The notes under the pieces were generated by a model that made no database searches, was not told where the DNA came from, and worked only from the letters and a program-made list of their open reading frames with translations. This document shows, piece by piece, positions 1-9,172 of a stretch of DNA of 58,114 nucleotides; positions within the stretch are counted from its first letter, which is position 1; every line of letters begins with the position of its first letter. Source of the DNA: Prochlorococcus sp. AG-459-D04. Lineage in GTDB: Bacteria; Cyanobacteriota; Cyanobacteriia; PCC-6307; Cyanobiaceae. Both the position numbers and the translations under genes were made by a program. The stretch covers positions 1-58,114 of the forward strand of contig QCRA01000003.1 in the NCBI GenBank assembly GCA_003212035.1, in the 5' to 3' direction.

Positions 1-102
1 TCTTCAGATATTGTTAACAAATTAAACTTTAAAAATCATTATCCCTTAGGAATTGAATTGCCTAGAATAATTAATTCAATGAAGCAGAAAGGAGATCTTT
101 AA
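1..102 (+). CDS. C-terminal end of an unidentified protein (partial)
   Basis: An open frame runs in from the left edge and stops with TAA at 100-102, giving 33 residues that end in KQKGDL. The fragment is hydrophilic, with a central PLGIELPR segment. I do not recognise the family from this tail. It is convergent with the lipoyl-pathway gene that ends at 125, only 22 bases away, which fits the compact layout of the rest of the window. The upstream part lies outside the window, so neither start nor function can be judged. Confidence 0.6.
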   Translation, partial: SSDIVNKLNFKNHYPLGIELPRIINSMKQKGDL

Positions 103-124
103 TAATTCCTGTCATTAAAATTTT

Positions 125-853
125 CTATTTTTTATTATCTATGGAAATATTTTTGAAATTTATATTTGATTTATTTTTTAGGAATGAATTTCTCAAATGT
201 TGAACTATTTCATCATTTGTTAGTTTTAAATTTACTTTTGGTGGAGCTTTTTCTTTAAATAATTTGAACCACAAATCTCTTGAAGGATTTGTTTGAATTT
301 CTCCATGTTGAAGGAATGCACCTTTTTTATGAAATTGAGCACTACCTATCCTCTTAAACCCATCCTGATCAACTAAATCGGAAATTAAAGAACTCCCAAA
401 ACAATTTGTTTTAATGCTTGATTTTCGTGAATTACCATATTGTAAGTTAAGACCTAATTCTCTAAAACTCTTAATTAACCAATTATTAACCATTTCATAA
501 TTTAAGACTTTATAGTAAGTTTTTTTAAATGTTAATGCATATGTTATTCCTCCTGAATGCAGAACAGCACCCCCTCCAGAGGGACGTCTAACAATATTAA
601 TTTCCCCATTTGATAATAAATTTTCCCAATGAAGAGGGATTTCTTTTTGATGATAGCCAATTGAAAGCCAATCCCCAGTCCAATAGTAGAACCTCAATGT
701 GAGAATTATTTCAGGATTCGAAATTGTCTGATCTAAAGCATTTAAATCTAAAGCCATTTGATCAAATCCAGGTAAATTATTTGTCGAAAAAATTAAAGCC
801 TGATTTTCTATTCTCAAAATTAACTTTGTAGTTTTATTTATGATAATTTTCAA
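125..853 (-). CDS. Lipoate-protein ligase A / LipM-type octanoyltransferase
   Basis: The 242-residue protein belongs to the biotin/lipoyl ligase fold family, which attaches octanoate or lipoate to lysines of 2-oxoacid dehydrogenase and GcvH lipoyl domains in the cytosol. Seen: RRPSGGGAVLH at about residues 89-99, the lysine of the GFKRIGSAQ segment (K167), and LQHGEI at 181-186. A cysteine at position 151 in TNCFGS lies where LipM-type octanoyltransferases carry their catalytic cysteine, upstream of the GSAQ motif. ATP-dependent LplA enzymes lack it, so transfer from octanoyl-ACP is the better inference. The start used is TTG at 853. The 17 or so residues before the conserved region are poorly constrained, so the true start could be slightly downstream. 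The family is certain; LipM versus LplA is inferred. Confidence 0.85.
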   Translation of the reverse strand: MKIIINKTTKLILRIENQALIFSTNNLPGFDQMALDLNALDQTISNPEIILTLRFYYWTGDWLSIGYHQKEIPLHWENLLSNGEINIVRRPSGGGAVLHSGGITYALTFKKTYYKVLNYEMVNNWLIKSFRELGLNLQYGNSRKSSIKTNCFGSSLISDLVDQDGFKRIGSAQFHKKGAFLQHGEIQTNPSRDLWFKLFKEKAPPKVNLKLTNDEIVQHLRNSFLKNKSNINFKNISIDNKK

Positions 854-953
854 TAAATTTTTTCTTTCAATTTGTTAATTACGTAACATCATTTTGTAAT
901 AGTGTTTCAAATCTTCTCTTTTCGGTGGAGAATATAGAAAATAGTTTTTTACC

Positions 954-1058
954 ATGGAGCCAACTCAAACAATAAACCTTATTGCATTAAGCCTTATAGT
1001 TGTTATGCATGCAGGAGTTTTAGCACTAAGACTAGGAATTAGTTTAGGTAGGAACTAA
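954..1058 (+). CDS. psaM: Photosystem I reaction centre subunit XII PsaM
   Basis: This 34-codon gene encodes a single-pass thylakoid membrane peptide of photosystem I, found near the trimer contact region of cyanobacterial PSI. Translation begins [14 protein letters not shown] and ends LGISLGRN, with a hydrophobic helix at about residues 7-29 and a short charged end. Length and sequence fit PsaM closely. The start is an ATG at 954 and the stop is TAA at 1056-1058. It is transcribed away from the lipoyl-pathway gene (divergent start at 853), so the 100 bases between must hold both promoters. A membrane-protein gene follows 51 bases later. Confidence 0.93.
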   Translation: MEPTQTINLIALSLIVVMHAGVLALRLGISLGRN

Positions 1059-1109
1059 AGTCTATTAGAAAATTTAAAATTTATAAGGTAATAATAAAGT
1101 AAGACTGAA

Positions 1110-1490
1110 TTGATTTATTCAGAAAAATTACAAGTACTTAATTTGTCAAAATCTTTTTATAAAAATAGTATTTTTCACAAAAAATATTTAGGTTCTGTAT
1201 CTATAAAAAAACAACAGAAACAGGATAATTTTGTATCATTGATTTTTTTAATTATAAAAATTAGCTTTTCTCTTTTAGCAATAATAAGCCTCATTAAGCT
1301 TGGCTATAGTTCTAAAGTAAGGTTGATAAGATTGAGGGAAATTGAAGATTCATTTTTATACGAAAAATATAGATTAAATGTTTTAACAGATAAGTTTGAT
1401 GATTTATTATCTTCTGAAGGTGAGCAAAGATTTATGAAGGATCAGGATCAAATAATTTCTAGGGACATTATCAGAGTAATATGGCGTTGA
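1110..1490 (+). CDS. Small one-pass membrane protein of unknown function
   Basis: I do not recognise this 126-residue protein. It has a basic N-terminal stretch (about 1-38) rich in Lys and Gln, one strongly hydrophobic segment at about 42-65, then a charged C-terminal half with heptad-like Leu/Ile/Tyr spacing and many Glu/Asp/Arg, suggesting a helical or coiled-coil tail. That order (short cytoplasmic part, one helix, coiled coil) resembles septum proteins of the FtsB/DivIC/FtsL type, but I see no diagnostic motif. The start is a TTG at 1110 and is uncertain, because no ATG lies near the N-terminus. The gene sits between psaM and por on the same strand and is probably cotranscribed with one of them. 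Confidence 0.65.
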   Translation: MIYSEKLQVLNLSKSFYKNSIFHKKYLGSVSIKKQQKQDNFVSLIFLIIKISFSLLAIISLIKLGYSSKVRLIRLREIEDSFLYEKYRLNVLTDKFDDLLSSEGEQRFMKDQDQIISRDIIRVIWR

Positions 1491-1538
1491 TAAGAATGAT
1501 CTTGAATCATTTTACTTTACATTTTTCAATTTACTTTT

Positions 1539-2537
1539 TTGCTGGTGAGTAAGAACATTAAGGGTTTAGTCCTAATAACAGGAACAACTTCAGGAGTTGG
1601 ATTAAATACTCTAAAACCTCTATTAAGATTTGGATGGGAGGTCATAGCAGTTAATCGATCAAATAAAAGAGCTATAAAAATAGCTGAGGAATCCTTGACA
1701 AAAGAGGAAGTTAAAAATGTTCACTTTATAGAAATAGATCTTTCTAACTTGGATGATGTGAGAAAAGGTTGCGATGAAATATTAGAAAGATTTAAGAAGC
1801 CAATAAATTCTCTTATTTGTAATGCAGCAGTTTATAAACCGAGACTAAAGAGGCCTGAAAGGTCTGCTCAGGGGTTTGAAAACTCTATGGCGGTAAATCA
1901 TTTTGGGCATTTTCTTATGATAAACCTACTTATGGAAAATATTGTATCTTCTGAAAGAGAAATTGTTTTAAATGGCAAATCAAACGTATTCAAGCCAAGA
2001 ATTACAGTATTAGGGACTGTTACGGCTAATTATTCGGAAGTTGGAGGAAGGATCCCCATTCCTGCCCCAGCTGATTTGGGAGATTTATCTGGATTCAAAA
2101 ATGGTTTTTTATCTCCAATAAGTATGGCTAATGGGAAGAAATTTAAACCTGGTAAGGCTTATAAGGATAGTAAACTTTGCAATATGGTGACCGTTCAGGA
2201 ATTATCAAAAAGATATCCTCCAGATAAGATTATTGTTAATTCTCTATATCCTGGATGTGTTGCTGATACAAAACTTTTTAGAGATACACCTTGGATATTT
2301 AGATTCCTTTTTCCGATATTTCAAAAATTCATAACTAAAGGATATGTTTCGCAAAGACTGGCAGGAGAGAGGGTCGCTCAAGTGGCAACTTATAAAGAAT
2401 TTGCTAAGCCATCAGTCCATTGGAGCTGGGGAAATCGTCAGAGAACTGGCAGAAAAGCTTTTTCTCAAAAGTTGTCAAAAAGAATAATTGATACGAAGAC
2501 CTCTCAACAAACTTATGATTTAACAAGCCAATTGGTT

Positions 2538-2549
<12 letters not shown>
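1539..2549 (+). CDS. por: Light-dependent protochlorophyllide oxidoreductase
   Basis: This 336-residue short-chain dehydrogenase reduces the C17-C18 bond of protochlorophyllide with NADPH and light, the penultimate step to chlorophyll(ide) a. Seen: the NADPH-binding TGTTSGVG motif at residues 14-21, CNAA at 94-97, and the catalytic YKDSK at 208-212 followed by the conserved cysteine C215. Length matches the cyanobacterial LPOR family. The first possible start is TTG at 1539, followed in frame by CTG and GTG (1545), so the exact start is not settled but only two residues are affected. It converges with chlL six bases beyond its stop, so both protochlorophyllide reductases sit tail to tail. Confidence 0.96.
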
Positions 2550-3443
<894 letters not shown>

Positions 3444-3494
3444 TTAAGGCTTAAAACACATTATTATTTATATTCTTGCAGCGCAAATACACAT

Positions 3495-3550
3495 GAAATA
3501 TGTTTCTAAACAAATATGTATTTAATTGTATTAAAAGCCAGAAATATGTT
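3495..3550. repeat. Three copies of an AAATATGT motif upstream of chlL
   Basis: GAAATATGTT occurs at 3495-3504 and again at 3541-3550, with a third related copy CAAATATGTA at 3511-3520. They lie 50-110 bases upstream of the chlL ATG, in the only sizeable gap of the chlN-chlB-chlL block. In such AT-rich DNA short repeats arise by chance, so a regulatory role is only a suggestion. Confidence 0.3.
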
Positions 3551-3587
3551 CTTATAACTGAATTTTTAGGATTAAATCTATTAAATT

Positions 3588-3605
3588 ATGAGTGAAAATA
3601 CTCAT
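3588..3605 (-). other. Stem-loop after chlB
   Basis: ATGAGT (3588-3593) and ACTCAT (3600-3605) form a six-pair stem with a six-base loop, 27 bases past the chlB stop on the minus strand. The stem is short and no T-run follows it in the direction of transcription, so a processing or stability element is as likely as a terminator. Confidence 0.3.
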
Positions 3606-3632
3606 GACTTGATTATGATTTATTAGTAAAAA

Positions 3633-5204
3633 TTAACTGAAGTATGCTTTGGCATCGTAAAGAGTTTCATCGCTTATCTCTGGAATGCCTCTCAAGATTG
3701 CGTATTTTTCAGTATTTGTTTTAACTTTACCTCTAACAAAAAATGGAACTTTTGTTAATTCAGCTCTACCAGATTCAGTCCAGATAATTCCTTCTTTACT
3801 ATTTTTTTCTTTTTTCTTGTCAGAATTTAAAATGTCCTTTGTGTTTGTTGCTGTATGTCCTAAATGGCTTTGATGACCATCAACAAACTCAAAGTCATGT
3901 TTGAACATATCAATAAGATGCTCTTCTAAGCCCATCATTAGGGGATGTACCCAGTCATCAAAAATCACATTTGCTCCTTCCCAGCCCATTTGAGGGCTAT
4001 ATCTTGCAGGAACATCTTGAACATGCATTGGGGTACTAATTACTGAGCATGGAATGCCAAGTCTTTTTGCACTGTGCCTTTCCATTTGGGTCCCTAAAAC
4101 TAGTTCAGGGGCCGCTTTTTTCATGGCATCTTCCACTTCTAGATAATTGTTAGTTATCAGAGCTTCTAGATTTAGATCTTTTGCAGTTGCTCTTACTTGC
4201 CTGGCCATCTCCCTGCTGTATGTTCCAAGACCCACTACTTCAAAACCTAATTCTTCCTTAGCAATTTTGGCTGCTGCAATTGCATGTGTTCCATCACCAA
4301 AAATAAAAACTCTTTTGCCAGTTAGATAATTTGAGTCAACTGATTTTGAGTACCAAGGAAGTTTTGATTTATTTTCTAATTCTTTTTTATTCGTCAAAGG
4401 AAGATTTAATTTCTCATGAACTTCATTTATAAATTCAATTGTATTTTTTATTCCAATTGGAATAGTGTTTGTATATTCCATTCCAAAGTTTCGTTTAAGC
4501 CATTCGCATGATGCTTCCGAAATTTCTGGATAAAGACAAATATTTACTTCAGCATCAATTAGTCTTTCAATATCATCTGGACTAGCACCTAATGGAGCAA
4601 CTACGTTAGTGTCTATTCCTTGCTCTGAAAGTATGCGTTGGATTTCGATTACATCATCTCTGCATCTAAATCCTAGTAATGAAGGGCCAAGTATATTGAC
4701 TTTTGGTCTACGCCCGAATTCCTTCCACCTTAGAGGACTTATTTTCTCTGAATAGCTTACTTTTTCTTTTAAAAGTGTTCTTGTTAATTGATAAAAGGTT
4801 TCTGAGGCCCCCCAATTTTCTTTCTTGCTATAAGCAGGTAATTCAAGATTCACAATCGGTATATCAAACCCCATACCTTTCGCAAGAGCTCCAGGTTGGT
4901 CTTGGATTAGTTCTGCTGTACAACTTTCTCCGACTAAAAGAGTTTTGGGTTTGAATCTTTCAACCGCTTCCTTAATATTTTTCTTGACTAATTCAGCTGT
5001 ATCGCCTCCAAGGTCTCTAGCCTGAAAAGTTGTATAAGTTACTGGAGGCCTTTGCCCCCTCCTCTCGATCATTGTAAAGAGAAGATCTGCATATGTATCT
5101 CCTTGGGGGGCATGAAGCACATAATGAATATCTTTCATTGACGAGGCAATTCTCATAGCACCTACATGTGGTGGTCCTTCATAAGTCCAAAGAGTTAATT
5201 CCAT
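3633..5204 (-). CDS. chlB: Dark-operative protochlorophyllide reductase subunit ChlB
   Basis: ChlB (523 residues) forms the catalytic heterotetramer with ChlN, homologous to the nitrogenase MoFe protein. Protochlorophyllide binds at the interface and receives electrons through a [4Fe-4S] cluster. Seen: the N-terminal [15 protein letters not shown] segment and an aspartate at position 36 (QGDTYAD) that matches the unusual aspartate ligand of this cluster. It continues with the GESCTAEL and GDGTHA segments and the family-typical C-terminal domain after about residue 455, which contains the [11 protein letters not shown] stretch. The start is ATG at 5202-5204. It begins five bases after the chlN stop, so the two subunits are clearly cotranscribed. 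Confidence 0.97.
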   Translation of the reverse strand: MELTLWTYEGPPHVGAMRIASSMKDIHYVLHAPQGDTYADLLFTMIERRGQRPPVTYTTFQARDLGGDTAELVKKNIKEAVERFKPKTLLVGESCTAELIQDQPGALAKGMGFDIPIVNLELPAYSKKENWGASETFYQLTRTLLKEKVSYSEKISPLRWKEFGRRPKVNILGPSLLGFRCRDDVIEIQRILSEQGIDTNVVAPLGASPDDIERLIDAEVNICLYPEISEASCEWLKRNFGMEYTNTIPIGIKNTIEFINEVHEKLNLPLTNKKELENKSKLPWYSKSVDSNYLTGKRVFIFGDGTHAIAAAKIAKEELGFEVVGLGTYSREMARQVRATAKDLNLEALITNNYLEVEDAMKKAAPELVLGTQMERHSAKRLGIPCSVISTPMHVQDVPARYSPQMGWEGANVIFDDWVHPLMMGLEEHLIDMFKHDFEFVDGHQSHLGHTATNTKDILNSDKKKEKNSKEGIIWTESGRAELTKVPFFVRGKVKTNTEKYAILRGIPEISDETLYDAKAYFS

Positions 5205-5209
5205 AGTTT

Positions 5210-6475
<1,266 letters not shown>

Positions 6476-6623
6476 TCAAGAGCTTATGTTTCAAGCTTGC
6501 ATAAACTTTTTAATTTAAGAAAGTAATTAATAAGTTCTCTTACAAAATGAACACATTTAAAAAACTTATATGAATGTTTAAATACTTAAATCAGAATTAT
6601 GAAAATTATTTTTAGGGTATATT

Positions 6624-6992
6624 TTAATTTCTGTAAAAGGAATTTCCTTGACTTGTTTTTGAAAGCTTCCATACATTTCTAGCTATTTTCGTAGCTAATA
6701 ATCCTGCTCTTTCTAACTTAGATTTTCCGGGTTTTGCTCCAATTAGAGCAGTCACTTCTGAAGTGGTTAAAGGTGCTCCAGTATTTATAGCTAATTGGGT
6801 TAACTCCAATCTATCTCTAAGGTTCTTAAGATTTATTTTCTCAATTTTATTTTCTTCTAACCAGCTAAAAGATGGGTCTTTCTGAGATAGTTTTTGCATT
6901 AAGCTTAGGCTAACTAATCCAAGAGTTTGATCAGGAGTTAATTCTTTTTCAGTACCAGAAACATTTGGTTCTTTTTTTTGAGAAGTTCCCAT
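6624..6992 (-). CDS. Conserved-looking protein of unknown function next to csoS1D
   Basis: I do not recognise this 122-residue soluble protein. Residues 1-22 are polar and probably disordered; about 22-115 look helical, with a leucine-rich stretch and a C-terminal basic segment. The TTSEVTALIGAKPGKSKLERAGL part (about 76-98) has the look of a short helix-turn-helix or winged segment, but I see no firm DNA-binding motif. Codon use resembles its neighbours. The start is ATG at 6990-6992. It is divergent from csoS1D (97-base gap) and 157 bases upstream of chlN on the same strand, so it may share regulation with the carboxysome shell gene or with chlNB. Function unknown. Confidence 0.75.
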   Translation of the reverse strand: MGTSQKKEPNVSGTEKELTPDQTLGLVSLSLMQKLSQKDPSFSWLEENKIEKINLKNLRDRLELTQLAINTGAPLTTSEVTALIGAKPGKSKLERAGLLATKIARNVWKLSKTSQGNSFYRN

Positions 6993-7076
6993 AAAAATGC
7001 ATATCTTTTACTTGAAGTTATCGTTTTGTGGTAAGCATGCAAGTAAATTTAATAGAAAAAATGAACCATTATCCGT

Positions 7077-7082
7077 TATAGT
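7077..7082 (+). promoter_or_regulatory. Candidate -10 box for csoS1D
   Basis: TATAGT, one mismatch from the TATAAT consensus, ends only seven bases before the csoS1D ATG at 7090. If used, the transcript would start at or almost at the start codon, giving a nearly leaderless mRNA. There is no recognisable -35 hexamer at the right distance, so this rests on one six-base match. Confidence 0.3.
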
Positions 7083-7089
7083 CGCCTAA

Positions 7090-7860
7090 ATGGAACCAAC
7101 TTCTAGCTTAAACCGAGGGGAACGAAAGAAAGGGAGCTCTCTTGTTACAGGATCTGAGGTGCAATCTCAGGCCAGTGGTGCAAGCTGTTTTATTACAACT
7201 GATTCAGAAAAGTCTTTGGTAACCAGACAAGCAAGTCAAGTAGAACAAATTGAGTTAAGAACATATGTTTTTTTAGATTCTCTTCAGCCTCAATTGGCTG
7301 CATATATGGGAACTGTTAGTAGAGGTTTTTTACCAATTCCTGGAGATTCATGCCTTTGGATGGAAGTTTCACCTGGAATGGCCGTTCATAGAGTTACTGA
7401 TATCGCTTTGAAGGCTAGTAATGTAAGACTTGGACAAATGATCGTTGAAAGAGCATTTGGTTCTCTTGCCCTTTACCATAAAGATCAAAGTACTGTTTTG
7501 CATTCTGGGGATGTTGTTCTAGATGCTATTGGTAGTGAAGTTAGAAAAAGAACCAAACCTTCAACAAGTTGGACAGAAGTTATTCGAGCTATTACTCCAG
7601 ATCATGCTGTTTTAATAAATAGACAAAACAGAAGTGGATCAATGATTCAATCTGGAATGAGTATGTTTATATTAGAAACTGAACCAGCTGGTTATGTTTT
7701 AAAAGCTGCAAATGAAGCAGAAAAAGCATCAAATATAACTGTTGTTGATGTAAAAGCAGTTGGCGCTTTTGGTAGATTAACTCTCGCAGGGAAAGAAGGA
7801 GATGTAGAAGAAGCAGCTGCTGCTGCTATAAGAGCAATTGATGAAATTTCAAATTATTGA
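7090..7860 (+). CDS. csoS1D: Carboxysome shell protein CsoS1D (tandem BMC domain)
   Basis: CsoS1D carries two bacterial-microcompartment domains in one chain and forms pseudohexameric trimers. These stack into double layers with a large gated central pore, proposed to pass metabolites such as RuBP. The 256 residues include a polar N-terminal extension to about residue 50, a first domain at about 53-150 (with [14 protein letters not shown] and [14 protein letters not shown]) and a second at about 158-256 (ending in the [19 protein letters not shown] stretch). Length agrees with the protein known from Prochlorococcus. It lies upstream of, and in the same direction as, the main carboxysome operon, separated from it by the opposite-strand HAM1 gene. 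Confidence 0.93.
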   Translation: MEPTSSLNRGERKKGSSLVTGSEVQSQASGASCFITTDSEKSLVTRQASQVEQIELRTYVFLDSLQPQLAAYMGTVSRGFLPIPGDSCLWMEVSPGMAVHRVTDIALKASNVRLGQMIVERAFGSLALYHKDQSTVLHSGDVVLDAIGSEVRKRTKPSTSWTEVIRAITPDHAVLINRQNRSGSMIQSGMSMFILETEPAGYVLKAANEAEKASNITVVDVKAVGAFGRLTLAGKEGDVEEAAAAAIRAIDEISNY

Positions 7861-7879
7861 GAATTTTTTTTAACCTTTT

Positions 7880-8464
7880 TTAACTTAAACCTATCTCTTT
7901 TTTTAAAAAAGGTGACATAATTTTTGCAGCTTTACCTCTACTCCCTAATTTATTTAGTTGTGATTGTGAGAGCTCACCGTAAACACAATTAGCTTCTTTA
8001 ACCCAAAAAATAGATTCGAATTCCCCATTAGGATATTTGGGGTTCTTGAGAATTTCTCCCCAGCATATTCCTGTTGTATCTTTAACTAAGTTTCCTGAGG
8101 GATCGCACAAAACCATACAACTTATAAATCTTGCGCTCCTGTAAGGACTATCAGAAAGTTCATTAATTAATTTTTTAATTTTCTCATCATTATTTTTGGC
8201 ATATCGAGCAGAATAAATTCCTGGTCGACCATCTAAAACATCTACTTCAAGACCCGAGTCATCAGCTAATGCCCAAGTTTTTGTCTCTAGAGAAGCTGCC
8301 TTGGCTTTAAGTAGTGCATTCTCAAAATATGTTTCCCCAGTTTCTTCGACATTTAAATATTCTGGTTGCTTCTCAACCTTTAAAGACAAAACATCAAGCA
8401 TCTCTGAAATTTCAGATACTTTTCTTTGATTGCCACTCGCAATAGTTAGAACTGGAAAGTTCAA
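7880..8464 (-). CDS. HAM1/RdgB-type non-canonical purine NTP pyrophosphatase
   Basis: This 194-residue enzyme hydrolyses dITP, XTP and ITP to monophosphates, keeping deaminated purines out of nucleic acids. Seen: the N-terminal ASGNQRKVSEI substrate-binding motif at about 9-19, the ALADDSGLEVDVLDGRPG motif at about 65-82, and SARYA at about 84-88. The start is TTG at 8462-8464. It is convergent with csoS1D (19-base gap). The gene occupies this position in alpha-cyanobacterial carboxysome loci in general, but no carboxysomal role is evident from its sequence. Its upstream side is the repeat-rich 8465-8791 region shared with csoS1. Confidence 0.93.
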   Translation of the reverse strand: MNFPVLTIASGNQRKVSEISEMLDVLSLKVEKQPEYLNVEETGETYFENALLKAKAASLETKTWALADDSGLEVDVLDGRPGIYSARYAKNNDEKIKKLINELSDSPYRSARFISCMVLCDPSGNLVKDTTGICWGEILKNPKYPNGEFESIFWVKEANCVYGELSQSQLNKLGSRGKAAKIMSPFLKKEIGLS

Positions 8465-8511
8465 AATAATATAAATATTTATTGTGAATATTATCTTACT
8501 TCAAAGCTTGA

Positions 8512-8572
8512 TACGGAGACAGGAAAGGTTGAACATTCCACACCTGTGTAGACAGGGCCTGTCTCGTACGGA
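8512..8572. repeat. Nested inverted/direct repeat cluster (AGACAGG / CCTGTCT)
   Basis: AGACAGG is present at 8517-8523 and 8550-8556. Its complement CCTGTCT is at 8558-8564, and a one-mismatch version CCTGTGT is at 8543-8549. TACGGA flanks the cluster as a direct repeat (8512-8517 and 8567-8572). The first AGACAGG can pair with either CCTG element, and the second forms a near-perfect dyad AGACAGG-G-CCTGTCT with the last. The arrangement could be an operator with two half-site pairs, or RNA with alternative pairings on either strand. Confidence 0.55.
8529..8542. repeat. 14-base direct repeat, copy 1
   Basis: TTGAACATTCCACA occurs here, inside the AGACAGG repeat cluster, and again at 8760-8773, 231 bases downstream and 19 bases before the csoS1 start. 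Bases next to the repeat differ in the two copies (GG before copy 1, AA before copy 2). Confidence 0.6.
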
Positions 8573-8730
8573 AATAACATAATGTAAATTTTTTCTTAAC
8601 ACAACAGTATGTTTTGATGCACTAACTAATTTGCATAAGTATTGACATATCAATAGTACCAAGGGTGATAAGTTTAACTTATGAATGATAGAAAAAACAT
8701 TAATGGAGATTTTGTCGAAAACGCTTGACT

Positions 8731-8736
8731 TATAAG
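8731..8736 (+). promoter_or_regulatory. Candidate -10 element for csoS1
   Basis: TATAAG differs from TATAAT at the last base and would give a transcript starting near 8743, with a leader of about 49 bases that contains the second TTGAACATTCCACA copy. The region 17 bases upstream lacks a clear TTGACA box, so the call is tentative. Confidence 0.3.
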
Positions 8737-8759
8737 TACTTAATGAAGCATTCTTCGAA

Positions 8760-8773
8760 TTGAACATTCCACA
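8760..8773. repeat. 14-base direct repeat, copy 2, in the csoS1 leader
   Basis: A second exact copy of TTGAACATTCCACA ends 18 bases before the csoS1 ATG (8792), overlapping the place where a ribosome or a leader-binding regulator would sit. Copy 1 is at 8529-8542. Confidence 0.6.
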
Positions 8774-8791
8774 TTTAGTATTTAGTAGACA

Positions 8792-9103
8792 ATGGCTACA
8801 GAAACAATGGGTATCGCTCTCGGCATGATCGAGACACGCGGACTTGTACCTGCAATCGAAGCAGCGGACGCAATGACAAAGGCAGCAGAAGTTCGCCTAA
8901 TTGGTCGTGAATTCGTTGGTGGCGGTTATGTCACAGTTTTAGTTAGAGGCGAAACAGGCGCAGTTAACGCAGCTGTAAGAGCTGGTGCTGATGCTTGTGA
9001 AAGAGTTGGTGACGGTTTAGTTGCAGCTCACATTATTGCTCGTCCTCATAGAGAAGTTGAACCTGCTCTAGGTAACGGTGAATTTCTTGGTCAAAAGGAC
9101 TAA
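8792..9103 (+). CDS. csoS1: Major carboxysome shell protein CsoS1
   Basis: CsoS1 is the 103-residue single-domain BMC protein whose hexamers tile the alpha-carboxysome facets; its small central pore is thought to pass bicarbonate and RuBP. Seen: the start METMGIALGMIETRG-type segment (after MAT), VRLIGREFVGGGYVTVLVRGE at mid-protein, GAVNAAVRAG, and the C-terminal HIIARPHREVEPAL tail. This is the only single-BMC shell gene in the window, in keeping with streamlined Prochlorococcus. The codon use includes more GC-rich codons near the start than its neighbours, as expected for a very highly expressed gene. It leads the operon and is followed by rbcL after 69 bases. Confidence 0.97.
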   Translation: MATETMGIALGMIETRGLVPAIEAADAMTKAAEVRLIGREFVGGGYVTVLVRGETGAVNAAVRAGADACERVGDGLVAAHIIARPHREVEPALGNGEFLGQKD

Positions 9104-9172
9104 TTAATTAAAGCAAGATTTATCAATTTTGCACAATAATTATTTTCCCTATACAGACCTAAATTTATCCTT

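Larger units (their letters stand above)
8465..8791. promoter_or_regulatory. 327-base intergenic region upstream of csoS1 and the HAM1 gene
   Basis: This is the only gene-free stretch longer than 300 bases and must drive both the carboxysome operon (plus strand) and the HAM1 gene (minus strand). It holds a cluster of complementary AGACAGG/CCTGTCT elements at 8512-8572, a 14-base direct repeat at 8529-8542 and 8760-8773, and a T-run at about 8589-8595. A TATAAG box at 8731-8736 could be the -10 of a csoS1 promoter; TTGACA at 8642-8647 has no good partner. An 88-codon minus-strand frame (8501-8767) exists here but looks non-coding. No other gene is visible. Confidence 0.6.

Noticed and set aside
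8501-8767. 88-codon minus-strand open frame upstream of csoS1
   Set aside because: It covers the repeat cluster and both copies of the 14-base repeat, has many cysteines and basic residues in low-complexity order, no ribosome-binding site and no recognisable fold. It is better explained as regulatory DNA that happens to be open.
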